Positions 27,270-35,784 of a stretch of 64,000 nucleotides of DNA are shown here, piece by piece (position 1 is the stretch's first letter; each line of letters begins with the position of its first letter). The position numbers and the translations under genes are program-made. The notes under the pieces were generated by a model that worked only from the letters and a program-made list of their open reading frames with translations, did not search any database and was not told the DNA's origin. The stretch comes from Halomonas cerina (GTDB lineage: Bacteria > Pseudomonadota > Gammaproteobacteria > Pseudomonadales > Halomonadaceae), in assembly GCF_014192215.1 (NCBI RefSeq), contig NZ_JACHXP010000019.1:1-64000 (forward strand), read 5' to 3'.

Positions 27270-28487
27270 CTAGCTCTTTCTCTCGCCCATCACGCTGCGG
27301 CCCCGCTGCTCGCTCGTCGGGTCGGTCAATACCCGTAGTCCCAGGTTGCCGATACACGCCACCCCCAGCATGGTTAGCGCCATGGGCCAGACGCTGGGGA
27401 TCTCGAACACGCTGACCAGCAGGCCAGCCAAGGCGCCACAGCTGAACTTGATGGCACCGAGCAGCGCCGCAGCCGTGGCGCTCATGTGACTGAAGCGTTC
27501 CAGCACGGACGCGATGGCGTTGGGGGTGATCAAGCCGATGACGCCGGTGAACAGCATGATCAAGGGCACCACCGTGATCAGCGACGCCAGGTCGAGCAGC
27601 GTCACCAGCACCAGGCCGGCGGCGGCCATCAGTTGTACCACCAGGCCGAAACGCAGGTTCTGCAACGGCGTACGCCGACGCAGCAGATGGATATTCAACC
27701 GGCTCGAGGAGGCGATCACCACCACATTGAGCCCGAACAGCAGCGGGTACAGCGCCGGTGACACTGCAAAATGCTCCAGGTACAAAAACGGCGAGGCGGT
27801 GACGAAGGCGAACAGGCCCGAGAAGGACATGGCCACCGCACAGATGTAGCCCATGGCCTCCCGATGCCGGAACACACTGGCATAGTTGGCCAGGACCTGC
27901 CGCCCCGAAGCCGCCGGCAGCCGCGGGTCACGGGTTTCCGGCAAGCGACGCCCCATCAGCCAAAGCAAAAAGGCCGCATAGACCGCCAGGAACACGAAGA
28001 TCAGCCGCCAGCCGGCCAGGTACAGCAGCACACTGCCGATGGTCGGCGCCACCAGCGGGGCCAGCATCAGGATCATGCCCATGGTCGACATCACCTTCGC
28101 CGCCTCGCGGCCGCTGAAGCAGTCGCGCACGATGGCCGAGGAATTGACCACGCTGGCCCCCCCGCCCAGCGCCTGCAGGAAGCGCCATACCAGCAGTTCC
28201 TCCAGCCCGCTCGACTGCAGGATCCACAGGCTGCTGACCAGGAACATGGCCAGTCCCGACATCAGCACCGGCTTGCGGCCCAGCCGATCCGACAACGGGC
28301 CGCAGACCAGCTGTCCCAGGGCAAACCCCACCAAGAAGACACTGATCGACAGTTCGGTGCGATGGATGCTGGCCCCCACCGCCTCGGCCAGGGCCGGCAT
28401 CGCCGGCAGGTAGGCGTCGATCGCCAGCGGCGCCAAGGCCGTGTTGGCCGCCACCAGCAGGGCCAATCTTCCGGGATCCAGGGTCAT
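27270..28487 (-). CDS. Bcr/CflA-type MFS efflux transporter
   Basis: A 405-aa, 12-segment major facilitator. The DHA1 family motif is GFALGQLVCGPLSDRLGRKPVL (between segments 2 and 3); LAPLAIDAYLPAMPALAEA and RFLQALGGGASVVNSSAIVRDCF match the Bcr/CflA drug-exporter group. It probably exports toxic aromatic intermediates or drugs; the substrate is unknown. The ATG at 28487 follows the TRAP permease gene by about 40 bases, so it seems part of the TAXI operon. Confidence 0.82.
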   Translation of the reverse strand: MTLDPGRLALLVAANTALAPLAIDAYLPAMPALAEAVGASIHRTELSISVFLVGFALGQLVCGPLSDRLGRKPVLMSGLAMFLVSSLWILQSSGLEELLVWRFLQALGGGASVVNSSAIVRDCFSGREAAKVMSTMGMILMLAPLVAPTIGSVLLYLAGWRLIFVFLAVYAAFLLWLMGRRLPETRDPRLPAASGRQVLANYASVFRHREAMGYICAVAMSFSGLFAFVTASPFLYLEHFAVSPALYPLLFGLNVVVIASSSRLNIHLLRRRTPLQNLRFGLVVQLMAAAGLVLVTLLDLASLITVVPLIMLFTGVIGLITPNAIASVLERFSHMSATAAALLGAIKFSCGALAGLLVSVFEIPSVWPMALTMLGVACIGNLGLRVLTDPTSEQRGRSVMGERKS

Positions 28488-28528
28488 AGTGCTCGCCTCA
28501 TCGACCGTTGGGGTAGGGAACCGGCGGC

Positions 28529-30481
28529 CTAGCCGGCCGCAGGACAAGGACGGCGACGCACCAGGCTGAGTAGCGTGGCCGCGACGATACATGCCAGGGC
28601 CCCTGTCAGCAGGGTGGCCTCACTGATCTTGATCAAGGGGTTGTGAGGCATGGCGATCAGCAGGCCGCCGAGGATGAATAGCGTACGTACCGGCCACTGC
28701 AAGATGCCGGAACGGGAGAGGCTGCCCAATTTCGGCAGGTAGCCCTGCAGGCCGCCAGCCACCAGGAAGATGCCGATCAGCGCGGAGAGCACCGCCTTGA
28801 AGATCTCTAGGCCGCTGCCTTGCAGCAGCAGGGCGGGCTCCAGTACGAAGAAGAACGGAATGAAATAAATGATGCTGCCGAGGTGCATCGACATGAAGCC
28901 AGTCTTCATGGGCTGGCTGCCGGCGACCTTGGCGGCGGTGAAGGCGCCTACCGCGACAGGCGGCGTGATAAAGCTCAGCATGCCCCAGTAGAGGATGAAC
29001 ATGTGCACGGGCAGCGGGCTGAGCCCGGCGTCGACCAGGGCAGGTGCGAGGGCGATAGCCAGGAAGATATAGGCCGCGGTAATCGGCATGCCGATACCCA
29101 GGATGAAGCTGGTCAGGGCCCCCATGAGCAGCAGCACGAGCGGATCGCCACCGGCCATGTAGAGCAGATCCGTGGCGATGGTGCCCGACAGGCCAGTGAT
29201 GGCGAGCCCGCCCATGATCATGCCGATGCCGGCCATCAGCCCCAGCAGTTCGGCGAGTCGCAGCCCACTGATCTCGACGAAGTCCTTCAGGTCGGCAAGG
29301 TTCCAGCGACTGTGGGCCCGAATCTGGTTCAGGGCAATCAGCAAGGCGGTCGCATAGAAGGGCGCCGCGGCCTCGCGATTCAGGTACAGCAACATGAACA
29401 CCAGCAGGGCGAACACGAAGAGGTAGTGCCAGCCTGCCTTGAAGGTTTCCACGAAACCGGGCAGTTCCGCCTCCTCGAGGCCTTTCAGCTGGTTGCGAGC
29501 CGCATAGAAGTCGATCTGGACGAACAACCCGAAGAAATAGAGCACCGAGGGAATCGCCGCCGCCAGGGCAATCTGTCCATACGGAATCTCCAGGAAAGTG
29601 GCCATGATGAAGGCCGCCGCCCCCATCACCGGCGGCATCAGCACCCCACCGGTGGAGGCGCAGGTCTCGACGCCCGCCGCATAGGTCTTGGTAAACCCCA
29701 CCTTGCGCATGGCCGGAATGGACAATGGCCCGGTCGACAGCACATTGGTGATCACACTGCCCGACATGGAGCCCATCAGACCGCTGGAGAAGATCGACAC
29801 CTTGGCGGGACCACCCCGCACCTTGCCAAGCAGAGAGAAGGCCAGATCGATGAAGAACTTGCCGCCGCCGGTACGCTGCAGAGCAGTCCCGAACAGCAAG
29901 AAACCGATTACCAGCTTGCCGAACGCCTGGGCGGGAATCCCCAGGATGCTCTCGGCGCTCAGTGCATGGTAGATCGCCACATAATTGATCGGTGTGGACA
30001 CCGCTGCCATGCTGTCGGGCAAAATGCTCGCATACAGAGGAAAGGCCGACATCAACAGCACCACGACGAAGATCGCCCAGCCACCACAACGGCGGGTGGC
30101 CTCCAGCGTCAGGGCCCACATCAGGTAGCTCATCCACACCACATGTTCGGGTGCGGCGAACTCCCAGCCCTGGTTGACTGCATGGATGGAGTTGATAGTA
30201 AAGAAAGCGCAGCAGCCTAGGCTCATCACCGCCAGCCCCCAGTCGTACCAGGGTACGCGCCCGGTGCGCTCTCCAGGGCGGGCAGGAATGGCCAGGAACA
30301 CGACCGGCAACAGCATCGTCAACAGCAGATAGATGTACTGCACCCCGAACATCGAGAAACCGGCATAGAAACCGAGATTGAAGATCTGGTAGATGGAGGT
30401 CAGGGTCGCCAGGATGGCCACCAGCATCAGCACGCGGCGTACCAAAGGTGTACGGGTGGGTTGAATCTCCGTCATCGTCAT
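28529..30481 (-). CDS. TRAP transporter fused permease (DctQM, TAXI type)
   Basis: This 650-aa membrane protein fuses the small (about residues 1-150) and large (about 170-610) TRAP permease subunits, as is usual for TAXI systems. Signatures include AKVSIFSSGLMGSMSGSVITNVLSTGPLSIP, GGVLMPPVMGAAAFIMATFL, SFILGIGMPITAAYIFLA and the final FITPPVAVGAFTAAKVAGS. It works with the TAXI binding protein encoded immediately upstream. The gene start has only a weak RBS and a second in-frame ATG two codons later. Confidence 0.9.
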   Translation of the reverse strand: MTMTEIQPTRTPLVRRVLMLVAILATLTSIYQIFNLGFYAGFSMFGVQYIYLLLTMLLPVVFLAIPARPGERTGRVPWYDWGLAVMSLGCCAFFTINSIHAVNQGWEFAAPEHVVWMSYLMWALTLEATRRCGGWAIFVVVLLMSAFPLYASILPDSMAAVSTPINYVAIYHALSAESILGIPAQAFGKLVIGFLLFGTALQRTGGGKFFIDLAFSLLGKVRGGPAKVSIFSSGLMGSMSGSVITNVLSTGPLSIPAMRKVGFTKTYAAGVETCASTGGVLMPPVMGAAAFIMATFLEIPYGQIALAAAIPSVLYFFGLFVQIDFYAARNQLKGLEEAELPGFVETFKAGWHYLFVFALLVFMLLYLNREAAAPFYATALLIALNQIRAHSRWNLADLKDFVEISGLRLAELLGLMAGIGMIMGGLAITGLSGTIATDLLYMAGGDPLVLLLMGALTSFILGIGMPITAAYIFLAIALAPALVDAGLSPLPVHMFILYWGMLSFITPPVAVGAFTAAKVAGSQPMKTGFMSMHLGSIIYFIPFFFVLEPALLLQGSGLEIFKAVLSALIGIFLVAGGLQGYLPKLGSLSRSGILQWPVRTLFILGGLLIAMPHNPLIKISEATLLTGALACIVAATLLSLVRRRPCPAAG

Positions 30482-30554
30482 GCACTCATTGTTGGGCAGG
30501 CTGAAGGATATACCGGCCCGGCGCTACGCCGGGCCGATAGAGATGACCGGGCGG

Positions 30555-31712
30555 TTACCGCAGGCCTGGCTCGAAGCCAGCCTCCTCCAGTGCCGCCACG
30601 CGCCGTTCGCTCCAGGCCTCGGGCTCGAAATCGTCGGCCCCTCCCTCGGCCAAGTACGCCTCCCAGGCGTCCATGAGCACCTTCTGCCGCTCGATCAGCG
30701 CATCGTTGTGCTGCTGGTGCTCTTTCGTCCAGCTCCCCTGTTCCTTGAAGTAGCGGATCGCCCCCTCGTGATAGGGCATGATCCAGGTGAAGTCCTGGCT
30801 CTCGAGATTCCAGCCTTCCGCTGCCGGGGCCTGACGGTTCAGTTGGTCGTAGTGCTCGTTGAGGAACTCGACCAGCGCATAGACCTCATCGGCCTCCTGG
30901 TTTGCCATCGTGGCCATGATCGGCAGGGCATAACCCCCGCTGTACCAGGGCGTTTCCTCGGAGACGGCATTGCCCTCGATCGCGGTGATCGGCTGGTAGT
31001 AGGGCACCGCCTGCTGGACCCGCTCCCATTTCTCTTGCTGCTCGGAGGTCTGGTTGGGTAACTGCACCCAGGCATGGCCGCGGGGACTGGTGGTCAGGCG
31101 CTCGATCAGCGGATTGCCGGTCGATCCCGGCATGGCGTCCGCGGTGCCGTCCAGCACCGCATCGATGGCCTCGATGGGGCTGCCGACCCTCACCTTGCGC
31201 ACGTCATCCCAGGTCAACCCCCCATAGGCGAGCACCGCAGCGGTGGTCATGTTCATGGCATCGCCGCCCAACACATAGACAATCTTCTTGCCCTCGAGAT
31301 CAGACGCCGTCTCGATGCCGGCATCGCCGGCGGCGGCCAGGCCGATGGCCTGATTACCGAAGTTGGCGGAGACCACGCGCAGGGGCTGCGGCCCCCACTG
31401 CCGATCATTGAACAGCATCACCCCTTCCTGGGCGAAGTAGGTGGCGATCCCGCTCATGGTATAGTCGGCCTGGCCGCTCTTGAGCGGCGTCATGCGCGCG
31501 ATGTCATTACGCCCGGGAATGATCCGGATGTTGCTGCCGGCATGCTCCTTCAACAGTCCGCCCAGCGCGGAGGCCTGGATGTAGTAGGTAGAGCCCGTGC
31601 CATAGGCGGTCCACATCGACACACGCGGCAGTTCCGGCTCCGCCACGGCCGCGAGCGGTAGGCCCATGGCCATGACACTGGCAGCGATCAGATTACGAGT
31701 CTTGAATTGCAT
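30555..31712 (-). CDS. TAXI-family TRAP substrate-binding protein
   Basis: A 385-aa periplasmic protein with a signal peptide (NLIAASVMAMGLPLAAVAEPE) and the TAXI family start SMWTAYGTGSTYYIQASALGGLLKEH. GKKIVYVLGGDAMNMTTAAVLAYGGLTWDDVRKV and SPIEAIDAVLDGTADAMPGSTG are the usual second-lobe motifs. It delivers an organic anion to the fused permease. The ATG at 31712 is the first with a normal signal peptide. The promoter lies in 31713-31989. Confidence 0.88.
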   Translation of the reverse strand: MQFKTRNLIAASVMAMGLPLAAVAEPELPRVSMWTAYGTGSTYYIQASALGGLLKEHAGSNIRIIPGRNDIARMTPLKSGQADYTMSGIATYFAQEGVMLFNDRQWGPQPLRVVSANFGNQAIGLAAAGDAGIETASDLEGKKIVYVLGGDAMNMTTAAVLAYGGLTWDDVRKVRVGSPIEAIDAVLDGTADAMPGSTGNPLIERLTTSPRGHAWVQLPNQTSEQQEKWERVQQAVPYYQPITAIEGNAVSEETPWYSGGYALPIMATMANQEADEVYALVEFLNEHYDQLNRQAPAAEGWNLESQDFTWIMPYHEGAIRYFKEQGSWTKEHQQHNDALIERQKVLMDAWEAYLAEGGADDFEPEAWSERRVAALEEAGFEPGLR

Positions 31713-31809
31713 GGCGCTCGATACTCCTTGTACTTGTTGTCGACTCTGGTTGCCGGGTGCGGTCTGGCTGATGGGGAGGCCGCCCATTTGTCAGCAACCT
31801 TTATATAAG

Positions 31810-31819
31810 TCTTACTTAC
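31810..31819. promoter_or_regulatory. TCTTACTTAC element, candidate operator
   Basis: Overlaps the inverted repeat TAAGTCTTACTTA and lies just upstream of the predicted -10 box of the TAXI operon, as expected for a repressor site. Similar elements occur at 26065, 46451 and 48226. Confidence 0.45.
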
Positions 31820-31850
31820 ATTCATGGGAAATTCCACCTCTTCCTGATAC

Positions 31851-31860
31851 GACTTTAGTC
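31851..31860. promoter_or_regulatory. GACTTTAGTC element
   Basis: Perfect 10-base inverted repeat identical to 602-611, about 60 bases upstream of the predicted TAXI operon start. Confidence 0.5.
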
Positions 31861-31989
31861 TCCCCTTTGGTGGTCATCTCTCGTTGGCAGGATCGCCCGG
31901 CCCAATGGTTGCTTATGCAACCATCAAACCATCGATCGACGCATCGTGCCAAGGTCGAGGTCTTCATGCGGAGAATCGGCCGGCGGCGC

Positions 31990-32748
31990 TCAGCGTCCCC
32001 GAAAGACCGCGCGACGCCGTTCCTTCAGGGCCTGCAGCCCTTCAGCCAGGTCGGCGGAGTCGGCACAGTGTCGAATGTCCTCGGCGAGTGCCCGGCGATC
32101 CAGGGCATCACGGGCAATGGCGTTGAGGTGGCGTTTCATGGCGCCCACCGCCAGTGGCGCCATGCCGGCAACCCGCTCACTCAGTGCCCGCACCTCGGCC
32201 TCCAACGCCGTCGCATCCTCGACCCGATGGGTGAGAAAGCCGACCTCGAACATCTCCCGGGAGGCAAGCCTGTCCCCCACCAGGATCAGCCGCTTGGCCA
32301 CGTTCAGTCCCAGGCGCGATACGTAACGCTCCAGCAGGCTGCCATAGAGATGCAACCCGAAGCGCGCCGCCGGCATCATCACCTCGGCGGCCGGACCCCC
32401 TACCCGAAAGTCACAGGCCAGCAGCAGGTCGGAGGCCCCGCCGTAGGCCCCGCCCTGCACCGCGGCGATGGTCACCGGACGCAACGCCTCGAGGGCCTGC
32501 GCGACCGCCTCGAAGGCATCGCCGCCGGCCCCCGACTCCAAGTCGCCGAGGTGGTAACCGGCACAGAAGTGCTTGCCGCGGGCACGCAGGACCACCACGC
32601 GAATCGCCGGATCCGCCTCGATGCGCTGGAAGTGCTCCAACAGACAGGCCAGGTCGGCATCGCCCAGGCGATTGGCCTGCTCCGGTCGCTCCAGCTGCAG
32701 GGTCGCCACACTGCCGTCGACGGTCAGGGACGGTAAGGTTCCGCTCAT
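31990..32748 (-). CDS. Enoyl-CoA hydratase/isomerase family protein, divergent
   Basis: A 252-aa crotonase-fold protein with KHFCAGYHLGDLESG and AAVQGGAYGGASDLLLACDFRVGG as oxyanion-hole segments. The position of the usual first catalytic Glu is replaced (GGASDLLLA instead of GGGxELA), so a standard hydratase reaction is doubtful. It may act as an isomerase, hydrolase or lyase. It is the last gene of the long minus-strand operon, three bases after a RraA-family gene. Confidence 0.72.
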   Translation of the reverse strand: MSGTLPSLTVDGSVATLQLERPEQANRLGDADLACLLEHFQRIEADPAIRVVVLRARGKHFCAGYHLGDLESGAGGDAFEAVAQALEALRPVTIAAVQGGAYGGASDLLLACDFRVGGPAAEVMMPAARFGLHLYGSLLERYVSRLGLNVAKRLILVGDRLASREMFEVGFLTHRVEDATALEAEVRALSERVAGMAPLAVGAMKRHLNAIARDALDRRALAEDIRHCADSADLAEGLQALKERRRAVFRGR

Positions 32749-32751
32749 GGT

Positions 32752-33372
32752 TCACTCCCAGCCGTAGACCGCCAGGGTGGTCTCTCCCCCCCGCAGGCGC
32801 TCGATGATGGCCGCCTCGTCGGCCTCGCGGCGTTCGGCGGCAGCGAGGACATCGGCTACCCGGGCGGCCGGGATGGCCACGACCCCATCGCCATCGCCCA
32901 CGATCAGGTCGCCGGCAGCGACTACCACCTCGCCGATCATCACCGGCTGGTTGATCCAGGCCACGGCCTCGAGATCCTTGCCGGTGCCCTTGATGCACAG
33001 TCCCCGGGAGAACACCGGAAAGCCGAACTCGGCGAGCAGCTTGCCGTCACGGGCTCCCCCATCGATGACCACCCCCGCCAGCCCTCGCGCCAGCGCCGCG
33101 GTGGACATGATCTCGCCCCAGTAGCCGTGCTCGAAGGTGCTATTGGTAGAGACTACCAGCACATCGCCTGGCCGGGCCTCGTAGATGGCCCGGTGAAGCC
33201 ACACATTGTCGCCGCCGGGACCGTGCACCGTAACCGCGCGCCCACAGACCTTGAAGTCCGGGGACACCGGTTTGATGGCGGACGGCAGGTTGCCGCGCTT
33301 GCCGAAGGCCTCATGCAGGGTTGCGGTGGGCAGCGCAGAGGTCCGATGCAGCATGTCGTCACTGATAGCCAT
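32752..33372 (-). CDS. RraA-family aldolase, probable 4-carboxy-4-hydroxy-2-oxoadipate aldolase
   Basis: This 206-aa RraA-fold protein (TATLHEAFGKRGNLPSAIKPVSPDFKVCGRAVTV, HGYWGEIMSTAALARGLAGVVIDGGARDGKLL) has the Arg-Asp pair of CHA/HMG aldolases at GGARDGKLL. Such enzymes cleave 4-carboxy-4-hydroxy-2-oxoadipate to pyruvate and oxaloacetate in the protocatechuate 4,5- and gallate pathways. Of the three RraA paralogs in a row it is closest in style to LigK/GalC. The ATG at 33372 has a strong GGAGG. Confidence 0.72.
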   Translation of the reverse strand: MAISDDMLHRTSALPTATLHEAFGKRGNLPSAIKPVSPDFKVCGRAVTVHGPGGDNVWLHRAIYEARPGDVLVVSTNSTFEHGYWGEIMSTAALARGLAGVVIDGGARDGKLLAEFGFPVFSRGLCIKGTGKDLEAVAWINQPVMIGEVVVAAGDLIVGDGDGVVAIPAARVADVLAAAERREADEAAIIERLRGGETTLAVYGWE

Positions 33373-33383
33373 GGCGAGCCTCC

Positions 33384-34049
33384 TCACTGCTCAGCAGTTT
33401 GCAGCTGATGATAGCGGAACTGGGCACGGGCCTCGTCGAGGCGCATGCCGCTGCGTGCCGCTTCACGAATGCCGTTCTCGGCCGCTTCGATGGCCTCGGC
33501 GGTGGCCAGCACGGCCTCTTCATGCTCCTGAGGGATCACCACCACGCCATCGGCGTCACCTCGCAGAAGATCACCGGGTGCCACGCGCGCCTTGCCGATG
33601 TTGACCGGCACATTGGTGGCCTCGACCTGGACCCGGTCCTTGCCGGTGCGCATCCAGTGGCCGCGCGCATAGACGGGATAGCCAAGCTCGCGGCACAGGG
33701 CTACGTCGCGGCAGACGCCGTCGATGACGGTGCCGGCGATGCCACGGCGGTGGGCGATCTCGGTGAGGATATCGCCCCAGACGGTGGCGTCATCGCGCCC
33801 CTGGTTGTCCAGCACCAGCACGCTGCCCGGCGGCACGTCGTCGATGTAGTCCCCCACGGTGCCGGGAGGATGACTGGCCGGACCGTACTTGAGGGTATAG
33901 GCGCGGCCGGCCAGGCGGAAGGCGTCGTCGCGCGGGGCGATGCGATAGCATTGCCCATCGATGCCATGCTTATCCAGCGCATCGCTCAGGGTCGCCGTAT
34001 CCAGCTTCGCCGCACGTACCACATTGTTGTCATTGTGTTCGCTGCTCAT
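33384..34049 (-). CDS. RraA-family protein, second paralog
   Basis: A 221-aa RraA-fold protein: LDTATLSDALDKHGIDGQCYRI, WGDILTEIAHRRGIAGTVIDGVCRDVALCRELGYPVYARG, GDLLRGDADGVVVIP. The active-site Arg-Asp appears as GVCRDVALC. It overlaps the preceding RraA gene by ATGA, so the two are co-translated. It could be a second aldolase or decarboxylase with another substrate, or a subunit of a mixed hexamer. The function cannot be fixed from sequence alone. Confidence 0.7.
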   Translation of the reverse strand: MSSEHNDNNVVRAAKLDTATLSDALDKHGIDGQCYRIAPRDDAFRLAGRAYTLKYGPASHPPGTVGDYIDDVPPGSVLVLDNQGRDDATVWGDILTEIAHRRGIAGTVIDGVCRDVALCRELGYPVYARGHWMRTGKDRVQVEATNVPVNIGKARVAPGDLLRGDADGVVVIPQEHEEAVLATAEAIEAAENGIREAARSGMRLDEARAQFRYHQLQTAEQ

Positions 34050-34723
34050 CGGTCGTTCTCCAGCATGTGTTCGTAGTTGCCGCCCATGACGTCACCGATG
34101 GCCTGACCGGCAAGAATCGCCTTGGCCATCGCCGCCTCCTTGCGCACGATCATCTCGGCGGTGTCGAGGACGTCCTCGATATGGCGGGCGGAAATCAGGA
34201 TCACCGCGCTGTTATCCGCAGCAACATAGTCGCCCGCCTCCACCTGGACCGCCCCGACCCGGATCGGCACATTGGTGCCCACCTCGACGACCCGGCCCCG
34301 GGCCGTGCGTGAAGTCAGTGTCCGGGCGAAGACGGGGAAGCCCATCTCGCGCGCCTCGTCGATGTCACGTACCGGACCGTCGGCCACTACACCGCCGATG
34401 CCACGCACCGTGGCCCCCAGGGCCAGCAGCCCGCCCCAGCTGCCGGCATCGCGGCCGGTCCGCTGCTCGACGATGATCACGTTGTCGCTGTCTCCCGCCT
34501 CGATGGCGGTGCAACCCAAGTGACGGGGCGGCCCCTGCGGCGGCCTGTCCTGCGACGCCTCGATGGCATCCAGCTTGACGGTGATAGCGCGCCCGGCAAT
34601 GCGCCTGCTACCGGAGAACTGGTGCAAGTCCGTCACCGCGCCCGGCAGTTCCAGCTTGTCCAGAGCATCGGATAACGCACAGCAATCCAGGCGTCGCAGT
34701 CGTACTAGGTAGCTATCTTTCAT
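34046..34723 (-). CDS. RraA-family protein, third paralog
   Basis: This 225-aa RraA-fold protein has RRLDCCALSDALDKLELPGAV, WGGLLALGATVRGIGGVVADGPVRDIDEAREMGFPVFARTLTSRTARGR and GDYVAADNSAVILI. The Arg-Asp pair is present (GPVRDIDEA). Asn-Ser replaces the usual acidic-Gly pair near the end of the fold (AADNSAVILI against GDGDGVVAIP), so its chemistry may differ. The ATG at 34723 lies downstream of the LigB-type dioxygenase stop by 18 bases. Confidence 0.68.
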   Translation of the reverse strand: MKDSYLVRLRRLDCCALSDALDKLELPGAVTDLHQFSGSRRIAGRAITVKLDAIEASQDRPPQGPPRHLGCTAIEAGDSDNVIIVEQRTGRDAGSWGGLLALGATVRGIGGVVADGPVRDIDEAREMGFPVFARTLTSRTARGRVVEVGTNVPIRVGAVQVEAGDYVAADNSAVILISARHIEDVLDTAEMIVRKEAAMAKAILAGQAIGDVMGGNYEHMLENDR

Positions 34724-34740
34724 ATCAGCCTGCCTTATAT

Positions 34741-35742
34741 TTATCTGCTGGGTTTCCAACTGGCGAAGCACAACCCCGTTCCCGTTAGTGCCGGGGTGCG
34801 ATAGCCAGGCACATATTCCGCCCAGTCCAGTTCCAGGTCGGTGGTCGCCGCGGCCACCACGATCCAGTTACGGATCTCGGAGCTACCGGCCTTGAGGCGC
34901 TTGGGGTCGATCGAGGCCAGGTAGTCCAGATCGCTGTTGCGGAAGGCCTCGATCAGCCGATGGTCGAACGCCTCGTCGACCACGAAGTGCGACAGGCCAC
35001 CGGAGGCCATGATGCCGACCCGCAGATCCTTGGGATACTCCTTGACCAGCTCGCGCAGGGCGCGGCCCAAGGCCACACAACGCTTCGCCGTGGGCTGGTT
35101 GGGCGGATCGAAGGTATTGACCATGATCGGCACGATGGGCAATCGGGCATGGGAGAGGTAGCGCCGATGGGGGAAGGAGAAGGCGTGGCCCTCGAACTGC
35201 CCCTCCTCCAGCCCCGCCATGGCAGTGATATCGAACTCACGGTCGGAAAGCCGGCGGATCAGCCATTCGGCCAACTCGCTGTCCACCGGGTAATGCACAT
35301 CCCCGTCGGGCTCCTGGCGCTGGGCACGAGCATGGCGATACCAGCTGTCCTCTTCGTTCAGGTCTTCGCGCTTGGCGTTGCGAATCGTCTCGCCATAGTA
35401 GATGGCGATGGCCGGCATGTTGCTGAGTCGGAACAGCTCGGTCTGATCGTCACCGGCCACCAGCAGTACATCCAGGTCGGCCGCGGCGATCCTGTCCCTG
35501 AGTTCGTTCATCGCCGCATCGGCGGCGTCGAAGCGCTCGGCCATCCGCTCGGGGGTTACCATGGCCTCGGCGTCTATCGGCGCTACCGCGAGCAGCTCGT
35601 CATAGGTGCGATGGTTGCCCTCGCGATCGAAGTAGTGGGGATTTTTTGGATCCACCTCCTTGAAGCCGTACTGCCAGTCTTTCTTGCGCGATGTCAGCAT
35701 GATGCTGTGCGAGGTGCCGAAGGCGGCCGTTAGGGTTGCCAT
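34741..35742 (-). CDS. LigB-type class III extradiol ring-cleavage dioxygenase
   Basis: A 333-aa protein of the LigB superfamily (Fe(II) extradiol dioxygenases). Recognisable segments are AAFGTSHSIML at the N-terminus (His12 as likely iron ligand), LLVAGDDQTELFR, MVNTFDPPNQPTAKRCVALGRALRELV and GIMASGGLSHFVVDEAFDHRLIEAF (SGGLSHF carries another active-site His). Single-chain enzymes of this length include gallate and 3-O-methylgallate dioxygenases. With a LigJ-like hydratase at 47127 and CHA-aldolase-like genes next to it, gallate or a methylated gallate is the best guess; protocatechuate is an alternative. Confidence 0.8.
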   Translation of the reverse strand: MATLTAAFGTSHSIMLTSRKKDWQYGFKEVDPKNPHYFDREGNHRTYDELLAVAPIDAEAMVTPERMAERFDAADAAMNELRDRIAAADLDVLLVAGDDQTELFRLSNMPAIAIYYGETIRNAKREDLNEEDSWYRHARAQRQEPDGDVHYPVDSELAEWLIRRLSDREFDITAMAGLEEGQFEGHAFSFPHRRYLSHARLPIVPIMVNTFDPPNQPTAKRCVALGRALRELVKEYPKDLRVGIMASGGLSHFVVDEAFDHRLIEAFRNSDLDYLASIDPKRLKAGSSEIRNWIVVAAATTDLELDWAEYVPGYRTPALTGTGLCFASWKPSR

Positions 35743-35784
35743 GGGCGTTACTCCTGTCAGTTGTTGATATGGACACCCTGCCGC

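Larger units (their letters stand above)
31713..31989 (-). promoter_or_regulatory. Promoter region of the TAXI importer operon
   Basis: About 280 bases between the crotonase stop and the TAXI gene. It holds a minus-strand -10-like TATATAA (near 31801-31807), the inverted repeat TAAGT-CTT-ACTTA (31806-31818) next to it, and GACTTTAGTC (31851-31860) further upstream. Confidence 0.55.
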
